Positions 1 to 7,828 of a DNA stretch of 19,745 nt are shown here, piece after piece. The stretch covers positions 1-19,745 of the forward strand of contig DAOUEM010000072.1 of NCBI GenBank assembly GCA_034430555.1, read 5' to 3'. How positions within the stretch are numbered: position 1 is the stretch's first letter; each line of letters begins with the position of its first letter. The DNA comes from DAOTXK01 sp034430555. Its GTDB lineage: Bacteria; Chloroflexota; Anaerolineae; Aggregatilineales; Ch27. The translations under genes were made by a program, and so were the position numbers. The notes under the pieces are model-generated. The model did not search any database. It was not told the origin of the DNA and saw nothing but the letters and a program-made list of their open reading frames with translations.

Positions 1-1248
1 CTGCGCGGCAACGGGACCTTCGAGGGTATCACCATGCGGGCTATTCCGGAGGGGCGGGTGGTGCATCCCCATGTGCCGCTGACGGTCGTCGAGGGGCCGC
101 TGGCGATGGCCCAGATTCTGGAGACGACGCTGCTCAACCACCTGAACTACCAGACGTTGATCGCTACCAAGGCCGCCCGCATCCGGGAAGCAGGGCGCGC
201 CCAGTTGATGCTGGAGTTCGGCCTGCGGCGCGGCCCGGAGATGGGCGCCAACGCGGGCACTCGAGCTGCCCTGATCGGCGGCGCGGATTTTTCCTCCAAT
301 GTCGGGGTCTCATGTGTGCTGGGATATCCACCCAAAGGCACGCACGCCCACAGCATGGTGCAGGTGTTTATGGCCCTGGGCGGCACCGAATTGGACGCTT
401 TCCGGGCATACGCGGATGTTTACCCGGACGACTGCCTGCTGCTGGTGGACACGGTCGACACGCTGGAGAGCGGGGTGCCGAACGCCATTCGAGTCTTTGA
501 GGAGCTTCGCCAGCAGGGTCACCAGCCGGTGGGCATTCGCCTGGATTCGGGAGACCTCGCTTACCTCAGCATCCAGGCAGCCAAGTTGTTAAACCGGGCC
601 GGGTTTGAGCAGGCCTCGATCGTGCTCTCTAACCAGCTCGATGAGCTGACGATGTGGCAGATCATCACCCAGATACAGCAGGAAGCGCCGCGTTATGATG
701 TCGACGCCGATGACCTGGTCAGGCGGCTGGTGTATGGCGTGGGTACCCGCTTGATTACTTCGGCGGGCGATGCCTCACTGGATGGCGTCTACAAACTGGT
801 TGCCATGCAGGAGAATGGCGATTGGGTGCCGGCCTTGAAGGTCTCCGACTCGCCGGCCAAGACGCCTAATCCCGGCAACAAGCGCAGCTGGCGGCTGTAC
901 GATGATCGCGACAAAGCGATCGTTGATCTGCTCAGCCTGGACGACGAAGACCCCCGCCAGCTGGAGTCGATGTGCGTATATCACCCGACCGAGTACGGTA
1001 AGTGTCGCACGTTGACCCGGGCAGACTTCACCAGGATGGAACCACTGCTGGTCGAGGTGCTTCGCCAGGGTAAGCTGGTGTACGATTTACCATCTATCGA
1101 GGACATGCGCGAGGTTCGTCGTGCGGATGTAAGCCGGCTGCATCCCGGGGTCCGCCGGTTGATGAACCCGCATATTTATCACGTCTCGCTGACGGAGCGT
1201 CTGTGGGAGATGAAGCAGGCGCAGATCGCTTCACTACAAGTGGGCTGA
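1..1248 (+). CDS. pncB: Nicotinate phosphoribosyltransferase, 5' end outside window
   Basis: This enzyme makes nicotinate mononucleotide from nicotinate and PRPP with ATP hydrolysis, the entry step of the Preiss-Handler NAD salvage route in the cytoplasm. The reading frame is open from the first base (it reads LRGNGTFEGITM...), so the ATG at 34 is internal and about 415 residues of the protein are present. Family motifs visible are GTHAHSMVQ (about residue 114 counting from the first in-window codon), which carries the histidine region of the active site, and RLDSGDL (about 179), typical of the phosphate-binding part of type II phosphoribosyltransferases. The VYGVGT stretch near 247 also matches the family. 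Bacterial members are usually about 440-490 residues, so roughly 50-75 residues lie upstream of the window. The next gene begins 36 bp downstream on the same strand, so co-transcription is likely. Confidence 0.93.
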   Translation: MRGNGTFEGITMRAIPEGRVVHPHVPLTVVEGPLAMAQILETTLLNHLNYQTLIATKAARIREAGRAQLMLEFGLRRGPEMGANAGTRAALIGGADFSSNVGVSCVLGYPPKGTHAHSMVQVFMALGGTELDAFRAYADVYPDDCLLLVDTVDTLESGVPNAIRVFEELRQQGHQPVGIRLDSGDLAYLSIQAAKLLNRAGFEQASIVLSNQLDELTMWQIITQIQQEAPRYDVDADDLVRRLVYGVGTRLITSAGDASLDGVYKLVAMQENGDWVPALKVSDSPAKTPNPGNKRSWRLYDDRDKAIVDLLSLDDEDPRQLESMCVYHPTEYGKCRTLTRADFTRMEPLLVEVLRQGKLVYDLPSIEDMREVRRADVSRLHPGVRRLMNPHIYHVSLTERLWEMKQAQIASLQVG

Positions 1249-1284
1249 CGGGTGACCGGCCAACGGTCTGGAGCAGGGAAGAAG

Positions 1285-2610
1285 ATGTCGATACTCAAGC
1301 GGCTGCATGGTAACGAAGACGACGACAAAAACGACAAGCCTGATAAGTCCCGCCAGGCTTCCCCGGAGATCATTCGCGGACGGCCTGGCTATGCCAGTTT
1401 TTCCGTGAGGGCCTTGGCCGAGCGTATCGAGGCGCAGTTGCAGGAAGAGCTTGGCCAGCGGGTCGACATCTTGCTGGAGGTTCAGGACGAGTCCGCCCGC
1501 CGCGACCTGGTTCGTGAAGCGGGAGAATACGTCCTGGCGGTTGAATCGATTCCTTTGAACTACGACGAAAAAGAAACCTTGTTCGAAGCCGTCTACCGAA
1601 ACCTTTTTTCTTTTGGCCCCTTAGATGCGTTGTTGGAGGATGACAGCATCACCGGGCTGACCATCGACGGGCATGACTCGATCTACCTGCGCCGGCGTGA
1701 GGGCGACCCGCAGCCGGTTACCTCGTACTTTGAGGATTACGCGCACCTGCGCCGCATCACGGAGCGGATCGTCACCGGGGCGGGGGGCCAGCTGTTGGAT
1801 GACGAACCGTTTATCGAGGTGGGATGTGTGATGTTGGGGCGTCCGGTGCGGCTGACCCTGGTCAGCCCGCCGCTCAGTCCGGTGCTGCACCTGGACGTGC
1901 GCCTGCATCCGCGACAAGCCACCACAATCCCGGGGCTGAGGGCGATGGGTGCGCTGAGCGCGGTCGATGAGACTCTGCTCAGGGTGCTGGCGGAAAGCTC
2001 GTACGGCGCGCTGATCGTCGCGGACGCAGCCGGCGGCAAGACGACCCTGCTGGAAGCCCTGCTGCCGCTGCTGCCCAAACCGGAGTCCTGCTGGTTGGTG
2101 GAGCGTACCCGCGAACTGCGTCTGCCGCCCGGCATTAACGGCCTGTATGCCGTACCGGTCACCGCGGACTCGCCCGGTATAACCTTTGCCGATCAGATCG
2201 CGGCGGCCCTGGACGAATCGCCCGGGACTCTCATCGCGGACGAGCTGCGGGGTGATGAAGCGGTGCCGGTCTGGCAGGCGCTGAGCGGGCCGGAGCAGCC
2301 GCGCGTCCTGTTGGTCTTGCGCAGCAGCTCCGTTCCCCGACGCCTGCGCAATGCCGTCAGCATCCTGATCCGCAAAGGCCAGCCGAACATTGCCCAGGAA
2401 GTCATCAACCGGGCGCTGCTGGACCGGGTGCCGTTCGTGATCACCACGACCATTGATGCGGACGGCTTGCGCCTGACCGGCATCAGCGAATGGGCGCCAG
2501 ACGAGACCGGTGAAGACGTGACCCTTCGACCGCTGGTGCAGGGCGGCGCGCTTACCGGTCATCGGCCCCGCCATACCCTGCCGGTGCCCGATGAATTCTG
2601 GGAGCCGTAG
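1285..2610 (+). CDS. Divergent CpaF/TadA-type (type II/IV secretion superfamily) ATPase
   Basis: The 441-residue protein resembles CpaF-family hexameric ATPases that power Tad/type IVc pilus and related secretion machines. Seen: a charged N-terminus (residues 1-30), the CpaF N-terminal module with FGPLDALLEDDSITGLTIDG (110-129), a P-loop ADAAGGKT (246-253) in which Ala replaces the usual first Gly, the equivalent of the Asp box (LVERTREL, 271-278), and a Walker B-like stretch LIADELRG (316-323) where CpaF normally has a GEVRG form. The downstream TIHAN histidine box of the family is not present; that region reads LLVLRSSS (342-349). I chose the ATG at 1285 because a purine-rich AGGGAAGAAG precedes it; a GTG at 1252 would add 11 residues. 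No pilin, TadB/C or prepilin peptidase gene is in view, so the machine it serves is unknown. Catalytic competence is uncertain. Confidence 0.75.
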   Translation: MSILKRLHGNEDDDKNDKPDKSRQASPEIIRGRPGYASFSVRALAERIEAQLQEELGQRVDILLEVQDESARRDLVREAGEYVLAVESIPLNYDEKETLFEAVYRNLFSFGPLDALLEDDSITGLTIDGHDSIYLRRREGDPQPVTSYFEDYAHLRRITERIVTGAGGQLLDDEPFIEVGCVMLGRPVRLTLVSPPLSPVLHLDVRLHPRQATTIPGLRAMGALSAVDETLLRVLAESSYGALIVADAAGGKTTLLEALLPLLPKPESCWLVERTRELRLPPGINGLYAVPVTADSPGITFADQIAAALDESPGTLIADELRGDEAVPVWQALSGPEQPRVLLVLRSSSVPRRLRNAVSILIRKGQPNIAQEVINRALLDRVPFVITTTIDADGLRLTGISEWAPDETGEDVTLRPLVQGGALTGHRPRHTLPVPDEFWEP

Positions 2611-2731
2611 GAGTGAATACCGCCGCCGGGTCGAGCCGTCAACGTCCCAGGCCGGCAGCCCCCACTGGCGATCCGGACTCAGGCTGGCGGTCCGGCGGAG
2701 CAGGTGCTGCTGGCGCTGACCCCGGACCGTT

Positions 2732-3814
2732 TTATACAGCGGTCGCGGCTGAGGCCGGGAGTGTCCCCCTGGTCGGTCGGTCGGCTCGCACGGCCTGTGG
2801 CAGGTTTTCGCTAAAGGGCGGCAGGACAATGCCGTTTTCGGTGATGATGCCGGAGAGATAACATGCCGGGGTGATGTCAAAGGCCGGATTGCGGGCCGGG
2901 TAGTCGTCCGGGACGATGGCTTTGCCGAACGGGGCGCGCACCTCGTCGGGGCTGCGTTCTTCGATAGGAATGTCGGTTCCGGCGGGAATACTCAGGTCTA
3001 CCGTGGAAGTTGGCGCGACGGAATAGCATGGGATGCCATGCGCGTGCGCCAGGACGGATATGTGGTAGGTGCCGATCTTGTTGGCGACATCACCGTTAGC
3101 CGCGATTCGATCCGCGCCAAAAAGCACCAGCGTGATTTCGCCCTGCTGCATGTAATGCCCGGCTGCCGAGTCTGGGATGATGTCGAAGCTCACGCCGAGT
3201 TGTTTGAGTTCCCAGGCACTCAGGCGAGCGCCTTGCAGCCGGGGACGTGTTTCGTCGAGCAGCACGTGGAAGGTTTTGCCTGCTTCGAACGCCGCCCGGA
3301 TCACCCCCAGCGCCGTGCCGTAGTCCACGGTCGCCAGCGCCCCGGTATTGCAGTGGTGCAGAATCGTATCGCCATCCTGCACCAGGGATGCGCCATATGC
3401 GCCCATACGTTTGTTGATGGCGACATCTTCATCAGCGATGTGTTGGGCTTCCGCCAGCAGGGCGGCCCGCAGAGCCTGGGCGTTTTCGAATCGCTGCTCG
3501 CGGGCGACAGTCATCATCCGGTCGACCGCCCAGGCCAGGTTCACGGCGGTTGGGCGTGCCTGCTTCAGGTGATCGGCGGCAGCTTCCAGCCTTTTCAAAA
3601 ATGATGCGGCGTCCGGCTCCTGGTTTTGCTGCGCTGCGAGTGCCATCCCGAAGCCGGCGGTCGCGCCAATGGCCGGCGCGCCGCGGACAGTCATGTTGGC
3701 GATCGCTTCCGCCACGGCTTTGTAGCTGTCCAATTCGACGTGTTCGAGCTTCCAGGGAAGCTGGCGCTGGTCGATCAAGCGTACTTTTCCGTTTTGCCAT
3801 TCCACGGTTCGCAT
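2732..3814 (-). CDS. mtnA: S-methyl-5-thioribose-1-phosphate isomerase
   Basis: MtnA converts 5-methylthioribose 1-phosphate to the ribulose form in the methionine salvage pathway, recycling methylthioadenosine in the cytoplasm. The 360-residue product shows the eIF2B-like isomerase signature throughout: RGAPAIG (44-50), HHCNTGAL (153-160) with the catalytic Cys155, DETRPRLQGARLSAWEL (187-203) and GADRIAANGDVANKIGTY (233-250) with the catalytic Asp235. Length is slightly above the usual 340-350 because of a short, non-conserved C-terminal tail. The start is the ATG at 3814: AAGGAG lies 7 bases upstream, while the TTG immediately before it would be only 4 bases away. It follows the DsbA-like gene on the same strand with a 152-bp gap that holds its own promoter candidate. 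The 3' end converges on the CpaF-like gene. No other mtn gene is in the window. Confidence 0.96.
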   Translation of the reverse strand: MRTVEWQNGKVRLIDQRQLPWKLEHVELDSYKAVAEAIANMTVRGAPAIGATAGFGMALAAQQNQEPDAASFLKRLEAAADHLKQARPTAVNLAWAVDRMMTVAREQRFENAQALRAALLAEAQHIADEDVAINKRMGAYGASLVQDGDTILHHCNTGALATVDYGTALGVIRAAFEAGKTFHVLLDETRPRLQGARLSAWELKQLGVSFDIIPDSAAGHYMQQGEITLVLFGADRIAANGDVANKIGTYHISVLAHAHGIPCYSVAPTSTVDLSIPAGTDIPIEERSPDEVRAPFGKAIVPDDYPARNPAFDITPACYLSGIITENGIVLPPFSENLPQAVRADRPTRGTLPASAATAV

Positions 3815-3879
3815 CAAGCGGCTCCTTAGCGGTTGTTGCCTGGGCAGCCCACCCTATTCGTGCCTGACGTACACGAGAG

Positions 3880-3908
3880 AGTCTATCGAGAAGGGGGTGG
3901 CCAGTCAA
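3880..3908 (-). promoter_or_regulatory. Candidate sigma-70-type promoter for mtnA
   Basis: On the minus strand TTGACT (3908-3903) and TAGACT (3885-3880) are separated by 17 bases. The -35 matches consensus at 5 of 6 positions and the -10 at 4 of 6. The predicted transcript start near 3873 gives a leader of about 60 nt before the mtnA ATG, too short for a SAM riboswitch. It would let mtnA be expressed independently of the dsbA-like gene upstream. This is read from sequence only. Confidence 0.45.
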
Positions 3909-3966
3909 ACCGGCACACGGCCTGGCCGCTGGACAGCAGGGCCGTCAGCCCGAAAACACCCGTGGA

Positions 3967-4686
3967 CTATTCAGCCGGCTGTGCCGCTTCCGCCATGGCC
4001 GCTTGCACGAGGGGCAGGGGGATGCCGCCGGTCATACGTTCGCCATCCACCTCAATCCAGGTAGGCCGGCCGCCGCTCTGTCGGATGAGTATCGAGGGTG
4101 TGCTGCGGACGTCCAGGCTGTTGGCCAGGTCGACGTTACTCTGTAAGGCTTCACGATAGCGGCTGTCATTGTTGACGCAAGTTAACAACTCACCGCTGTT
4201 AAGTTGCAGCGTTTCGGCGACCTCGCGAATATGGCTGTCGGAGAACGCCGAGCGCCCGTATACGGTTTGCAACCGAAACAATTCGTCATGCATTTCCCAG
4301 AAGGCATTCTGCTCCCCCGCACAGAGCGCCGCGCGTGCGGCAATCGGCGAGCCGGCCGGGTCCAGCCCTGCCAGGATACGCAGTTCCAGCCGGGCCTGGC
4401 CGCTGCTGATGTACTGGGCGACGATCGCGTCGATGGTCGCCTGGTAGGTAGCGCAGTGCGGGCACGAAAAATCCAGGAATTCGACGATCGTGATCGGCGT
4501 ATCAATGCTGCCCAGGATGGGCGCGCCATCGCTGGTGACCCGGCGCGTCAGTCCATTATAGGGGCTGTCAGGACTGGCTTGTGAACTGCTGGCCTGCGCA
4601 TTAATGGCGATCAGCGCGACTAAAACCACGATAACGACGGTTATCACGCCGCCAAGCAGCAGCAGTTGTTGTTGTCGAGATGTCAT
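3967..4686 (-). CDS. Membrane-anchored DsbA/BdbD-like thiol-disulfide oxidoreductase
   Basis: The 239-residue protein has a single N-terminal hydrophobic segment (about 8-30) followed by a Ser/Gln-rich linker and a DsbA-type thioredoxin domain, so the domain should lie outside the cytoplasmic membrane. The active-site motif is CPHC (75-78) in the context VEFLDFSCPHC, and the cis-proline loop is STP (195-197). Two further cysteines, Cys122 (LCAGE) and Cys170 (LLTC), sit in the helical insertion as in Thioredoxin_4/BdbD-like members and may form a second disulfide. The segment FWEMHDELF (129-137) is typical of this subfamily. The likely role is oxidative folding of exported proteins, but a reductase or isomerase role cannot be excluded and no DsbB/VKOR partner is in the window. 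The ATG at 4686 has AAAGG about 11 bases upstream. It lies 85 bp after the membrane methyltransferase gene and upstream of mtnA. Confidence 0.88.
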   Translation of the reverse strand: MTSRQQQLLLLGGVITVVIVVLVALIAINAQASSSQASPDSPYNGLTRRVTSDGAPILGSIDTPITIVEFLDFSCPHCATYQATIDAIVAQYISSGQARLELRILAGLDPAGSPIAARAALCAGEQNAFWEMHDELFRLQTVYGRSAFSDSHIREVAETLQLNSGELLTCVNNDSRYREALQSNVDLANSLDVRSTPSILIRQSGGRPTWIEVDGERMTGGIPLPLVQAAMAEAAQPAE

Positions 4687-4771
4687 GGGCCTGGACCTTT
4701 GTTTAATGCGGGCAACTATTATCCGATTCTACCGCGCCGCGTGAGTGCTTACGACTATCAGACATACCTGA

Positions 4772-5383
4772 TCACGCCCGGGGACGCGGCCACGGCAATA
4801 TCCACGGTACCCGGCGGCGGTAGCGGCGGTAGTCTTCCCCGAATTCAGCGGCCAGGCGGCGCTCTTCCAGCATGGAACCGACCAGGAAGTAAAAGGTTGC
4901 CCCGACCACGAACCCCAAAAATGAGTCGGTCATGATTGGCGTCGGCCACAGCGTCAGCAGGCTGAACAGGTAGAGGGGGTGACGGACCAGCCCATAAAAG
5001 CCGCCGGTTTGCAGGTGTTCTGGTGGCAATGGCAAAGGATCACCGCGCCAGTAGGCGAGCGCCTGGCGCAAGCCGGCGAATCGCAGCGGATCAGCTTGCA
5101 GCACAGCCAGCATCAGGCAGGCCAGCGCCGCCAGTTGCAGCACGATCAGCACGGCCGCCCAGGGCATTGGTACCCGCCACAAGACGTTGGATGGCGCCAG
5201 CATCACAACCACGGCGACCGGTATAAAGGTAATCGTGCTGAAGACATTGTAAAACAGCCGGTAGAAGCCATGATAGGCCCGGTCGCCGAAGCGGCGGCGC
5301 GCCCACTTTTTGCTGCCCGAGGCCGCCATGAAACTGTGGACCATACCGTAAGCGATGATGGTCAGTGTCGGTAATAAAAACAT
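4772..5383 (-). CDS. NnrU/ICMT/PEMT-like integral membrane methyltransferase
   Basis: The 203-residue protein is strongly hydrophobic, with likely membrane segments near 3-20, 47-63, 73-96 and 138-171. Its C-terminal half carries the signature shared by isoprenylcysteine carboxyl methyltransferase, phospholipid methyltransferase and NnrU-like proteins: GGFYGLVRHPLY (127-138) and, after the last helix, EERRLAAEFGEDYRRY (173-188), which together build the SAM-binding pocket. The N-terminal part (HSFMAAS, then FYRLFYN near 40-46) resembles the NnrU/MddA branch more than ICMT proper. The substrate is unknown; a lipid, a thiol such as methanethiol, or a quinone-like molecule are all possible. The ATG at 5383 is preceded by GGTGA at short spacing. 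The gene is divergent from the nucleoside phosphorylase gene and heads a minus-strand run with the DsbA-like gene and mtnA. Confidence 0.8.
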   Translation of the reverse strand: MFLLPTLTIIAYGMVHSFMAASGSKKWARRRFGDRAYHGFYRLFYNVFSTITFIPVAVVVMLAPSNVLWRVPMPWAAVLIVLQLAALACLMLAVLQADPLRFAGLRQALAYWRGDPLPLPPEHLQTGGFYGLVRHPLYLFSLLTLWPTPIMTDSFLGFVVGATFYFLVGSMLEERRLAAEFGEDYRRYRRRVPWILPWPRPRA

Positions 5384-5420
5384 TTTTTCACCATAATACT
5401 GGTCTGTTGCCTGTCTGATA

Positions 5421-5450
5421 TTCGATACCGTAACAGGGCTATGCTATACT
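5421..5450 (+). promoter_or_regulatory. Extended -10 promoter for the nucleoside phosphorylase gene
   Basis: TGCTATACT (5442-5450) is an extended -10 element with TATACT at 5445-5450. The -35 is poor: TTCGAT (5421-5426) at 18-bp spacing. A transcript start near 5457 would leave a leader of about 34 nt carrying GGAG (5481-5484) six bases before the ATG at 5491. The element sits in the divergent gap with the membrane methyltransferase gene. Confidence 0.5.
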
Positions 5451-5490
5451 GATTGGGTCGGCTTGCCAAATCTTACCGATGGAGATCATC

Positions 5491-6804
5491 ATGCAGGCAG
5501 TAGATGTTATCGCCAGGAAGCGTGATGGCGAAGAGCTTACAGCGGAAGAGATACAATGGTTCGTAAAGGCCTATACCGCCGGCGATCTGCCGGACTACCA
5601 GGCCGCGGCCTGGTTGATGGCGATTTACCTGCAAGGCATGAATGCGCGGGAGACGGTCGACCTGACGATGGCGATGGCCCACTCCGGCGAGATGCTCGAT
5701 CTCTCTGGCGTTGTCGACTACGCCGTGGACAAACACTCATCGGGTGGGGTGGGGGATAAGACCTCACTGGTGGTGCTGCCGCTGGTCGCGGCCTGTGGCG
5801 TGCCGGTCGCCAAGATGAGTGGGCACGGCCTGGGTTTCAGCGGTGGAACCCTGGACAAGATGGAGTCCATCAAGGGGTACCGCGTCGAGCTGTCGATGGA
5901 TGAATTCCTGACGCAGGCCCGGGAGCAGGGGCTGGTGCTGGCCGGGCAAACGGCTAGCCTCGCGCCCGCCGACGGTTTGCTTTACGCCCTGCGTGATGTC
6001 ACCGGCACCGTCTCCAGCCTGCCCTTGATCGCCAGCAGCATTATGAGCAAAAAAATAGCGGCCGGCGCCAACGGCATCGTGCTCGACGTTAAGGTGGGCA
6101 TGGGTGCATTTATGAAAACGGTCGAGGAAGCCAAACAGCTTGCGCGTCAGATGGTGAGCATCGGACATGATGCCGGGCGCGACATGGTGGCTCTCATTTC
6201 GGATATGAACCAGCCGTTGGGCCATGCTGTGGGCAATGTGCTGGAGGTTCGAGAAGCGATCGAGGTCCTCCGCGGCGGCGGCCCTTCCGACCTGCGTGAG
6301 CACGCGTTGGTCGTTGCCGCCCACATGGTGCGCCTCGCCCGGCGAGAGCCGGTGGAAGCGCTGCCCGGGCTGCTGGCGGAACTGTCTGAAAGACTCCAGA
6401 ACGGTGAGGCCCTGGCCAAATTCCGGGACCTGGTGATAGCGCAGGGCGGTGATGTCCGCATGGTAGATGACCCGGACCTGATGGAAAAGGCCGCGCTTGT
6501 TGAGGATGTGGCTGTTCCCAAGGATGGTTACATCGCCCAGATCAGTGCGCTGCAAGTCGCCCACGCTGCGCTAGACCTTGGTGCCGGTCGTGCCCGCAAA
6601 GGCGATCCGATCGATCACGCGGTGGGCGTGTTATGTCACTTGAAGGTTGGGGACCAGGTGAGCCAGGGTGATCGGGCCTTCACGATCCATGCCAACAGCG
6701 CCGGGCAGATGAGCGCCGCTAAAGCGCGGCTGGCGAACGCCATTGTCTACCGCAACTATCCGCAGACGGCCCTGCCGTTGTTTTACGATACCCTTACCGG
6801 CTGA
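5491..6804 (+). CDS. pdp: Pyrimidine-nucleoside phosphorylase / thymidine phosphorylase
   Basis: This cytoplasmic homodimeric enzyme cleaves uridine and (deoxy)thymidine with phosphate to the free base and (deoxy)ribose 1-phosphate. The 437-residue length is that of the family. Seen: the phosphate-binding motif KHSSGGVGDK (81-90), the loop SGHGLGFSGGTLDKMES (110-126), and the base-binding residues Arg168 (ALRDVTG), Ser183 and Lys187 (ASSIMSKK), which fall at the positions known for Gram-positive pyrimidine-nucleoside phosphorylases. LDVKVGMGAFM near 202-212 and the C-terminal alpha/beta domain are intact. Homology does not settle whether it uses uridine and thymidine or only thymidine, so the gene could equally be called deoA. 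I preferred the ATG at 5491 over the in-frame ATG at 5479 because GGAG is six bases before it. The gene converges on the solute-binding lipoprotein gene with a 22-bp gap. Confidence 0.95.
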   Translation: MQAVDVIARKRDGEELTAEEIQWFVKAYTAGDLPDYQAAAWLMAIYLQGMNARETVDLTMAMAHSGEMLDLSGVVDYAVDKHSSGGVGDKTSLVVLPLVAACGVPVAKMSGHGLGFSGGTLDKMESIKGYRVELSMDEFLTQAREQGLVLAGQTASLAPADGLLYALRDVTGTVSSLPLIASSIMSKKIAAGANGIVLDVKVGMGAFMKTVEEAKQLARQMVSIGHDAGRDMVALISDMNQPLGHAVGNVLEVREAIEVLRGGGPSDLREHALVVAAHMVRLARREPVEALPGLLAELSERLQNGEALAKFRDLVIAQGGDVRMVDDPDLMEKAALVEDVAVPKDGYIAQISALQVAHAALDLGAGRARKGDPIDHAVGVLCHLKVGDQVSQGDRAFTIHANSAGQMSAAKARLANAIVYRNYPQTALPLFYDTLTG

Positions 6805-6826
6805 TCCCCCTCCCGGCGTATATCGA

Positions 6827-7828
6827 TCACTGCAGGCGCTCCAGCAGGACCGGAGCGTCTGTTTCCCCCCAGCGGTAGAGATACAGCGGGGCCTGCAGCC
6901 GGTAACCGTCGCCGTCAAACGTGATGTCGCCGGTCCAGCCTGTCACCGTGATGCTGCCGATAGCCTCAGATACGGTTTCGCGAGACACCAGGCCATCGCT
7001 GTGGGCGCGGTTGATGGCCGCGAGGGCCACAGCCACCGCATCGTGTGCCAGCGCCGAGATTGGCCCCGGTTCCACGGCATTGCCGATGTCGCTGTTCAGG
7101 ATGGCCCCGCGAAACGCTTCGGCACCGGCCAGCTCTTGTGGCCAGCCAGCATGGGTCAGGAACCACAATTCACCGCTTGGAGCCTGGTCGGCGGCCCGGA
7201 TCAGATCGCGAAACTGCGCCAGCCCCCAGTCAAACCCACCTAGGCGGAGGCCGGCGTCACTGTTCAGTGCCAGGCGGGCGGCCTCCGTGACTCCCAGGTC
7301 AGGTGCCTGGGGAAAGACAGCAGCGTCGTCGATGCTGGCCTCCGACAGGTAGGCGTCGATGGTCGCTTGCCAGACCTCAGGCCGGATGTTCAGCGTATAC
7401 GTGTCGGCTGATGCCGCAGCCTCGGCGGCAGCTTCCGCCGTGATCAGCGGCAGCCCAGCAGCCTGGTAAGCCGGTTGTGCCGCCTGCGTGGTCTCCGGGC
7501 GCCAGTGGCCGACGACAGCCACCACGGCGGGGTCGGCGGCCAGGGCCGTGGCGTATTGCGCCGCGCGTTCAGGATCGCCAAAGTCATCGTAGGTCACGAA
7601 TTCCACCCGATAACCCTGCATCGTGCCGGAACGAATGGCGTTTAAGAGGGCCATCCGCGTGGCGAAAAACACGTCGACCCCGGTGTCGCGGTAGCGGCCC
7701 GAAAGCGGCAGCATCAGCCCGATACGGTAAACGGGTACGGTGCCGGTCGTACAGCCGGCCAGCAGCCCGACGACCAGGGAGGCCAGACAGATCAGCCTGG
7801 CGAAACGGACGATGGTAAGACGGTTCAC
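6827..7828 (-). CDS. Lipoprotein with type-I periplasmic-binding fold (Peripla_BP_6-like), orphan
   Basis: The 333-residue product begins with a lipoprotein signal peptide: basic start, hydrophobic core and lipobox LLAGC with the acylated Cys at 26. The mature part opens with YRIGLMLPLSGRYRDTG (about 34-50) and ends with GWTGDITFDGDGYRL and PLYLYRW, both characteristic of leucine/branched-chain amino acid binding proteins of ABC transporters (Peripla_BP_6). It should be tethered to the outer face of the membrane. No permease or ATPase gene lies nearby. It is the last gene of the alaS operon: its GTG start overlaps the mltG stop by 4 bp (7825-7828), so translation is probably coupled. Possible roles are an ordinary solute receptor acting with distant transporter genes, or, by analogy with LpoA-type proteins that use this fold, a regulator of cell-wall enzymes. 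The latter is inference only. Confidence 0.82.
   Translation of the reverse strand: MNRLTIVRFARLICLASLVVGLLAGCTTGTVPVYRIGLMLPLSGRYRDTGVDVFFATRMALLNAIRSGTMQGYRVEFVTYDDFGDPERAAQYATALAADPAVVAVVGHWRPETTQAAQPAYQAAGLPLITAEAAAEAAASADTYTLNIRPEVWQATIDAYLSEASIDDAAVFPQAPDLGVTEAARLALNSDAGLRLGGFDWGLAQFRDLIRAADQAPSGELWFLTHAGWPQELAGAEAFRGAILNSDIGNAVEPGPISALAHDAVAVALAAINRAHSDGLVSRETVSEAIGSITVTGWTGDITFDGDGYRLQAPLYLYRWGETDAPVLLERLQ

Noticed and set aside
2673..2695. CCGGAC/GTCCGG inverted repeat as a terminator between the CpaF-like gene and mtnA
   Set aside because: Only 6 bp with an 11-base loop and no T-run on either strand; in GC-rich DNA this is expected by chance.
2613..2861. An 82-codon plus-strand frame starting GTG right after the CpaF-like gene
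   Set aside because: It runs over the 3' end of mtnA, has low-complexity Gly/Ala/Pro/Arg composition, and GGAG is too close to its GTG to serve as a ribosome-binding site.
1621..2880. A 419-codon minus-strand frame across the CpaF-like gene
   Set aside because: Composition is Arg/Gln/Pro-rich without family motifs, and the opposite strand encodes a recognisable ATPase; it also runs into mtnA on the same strand in another frame.
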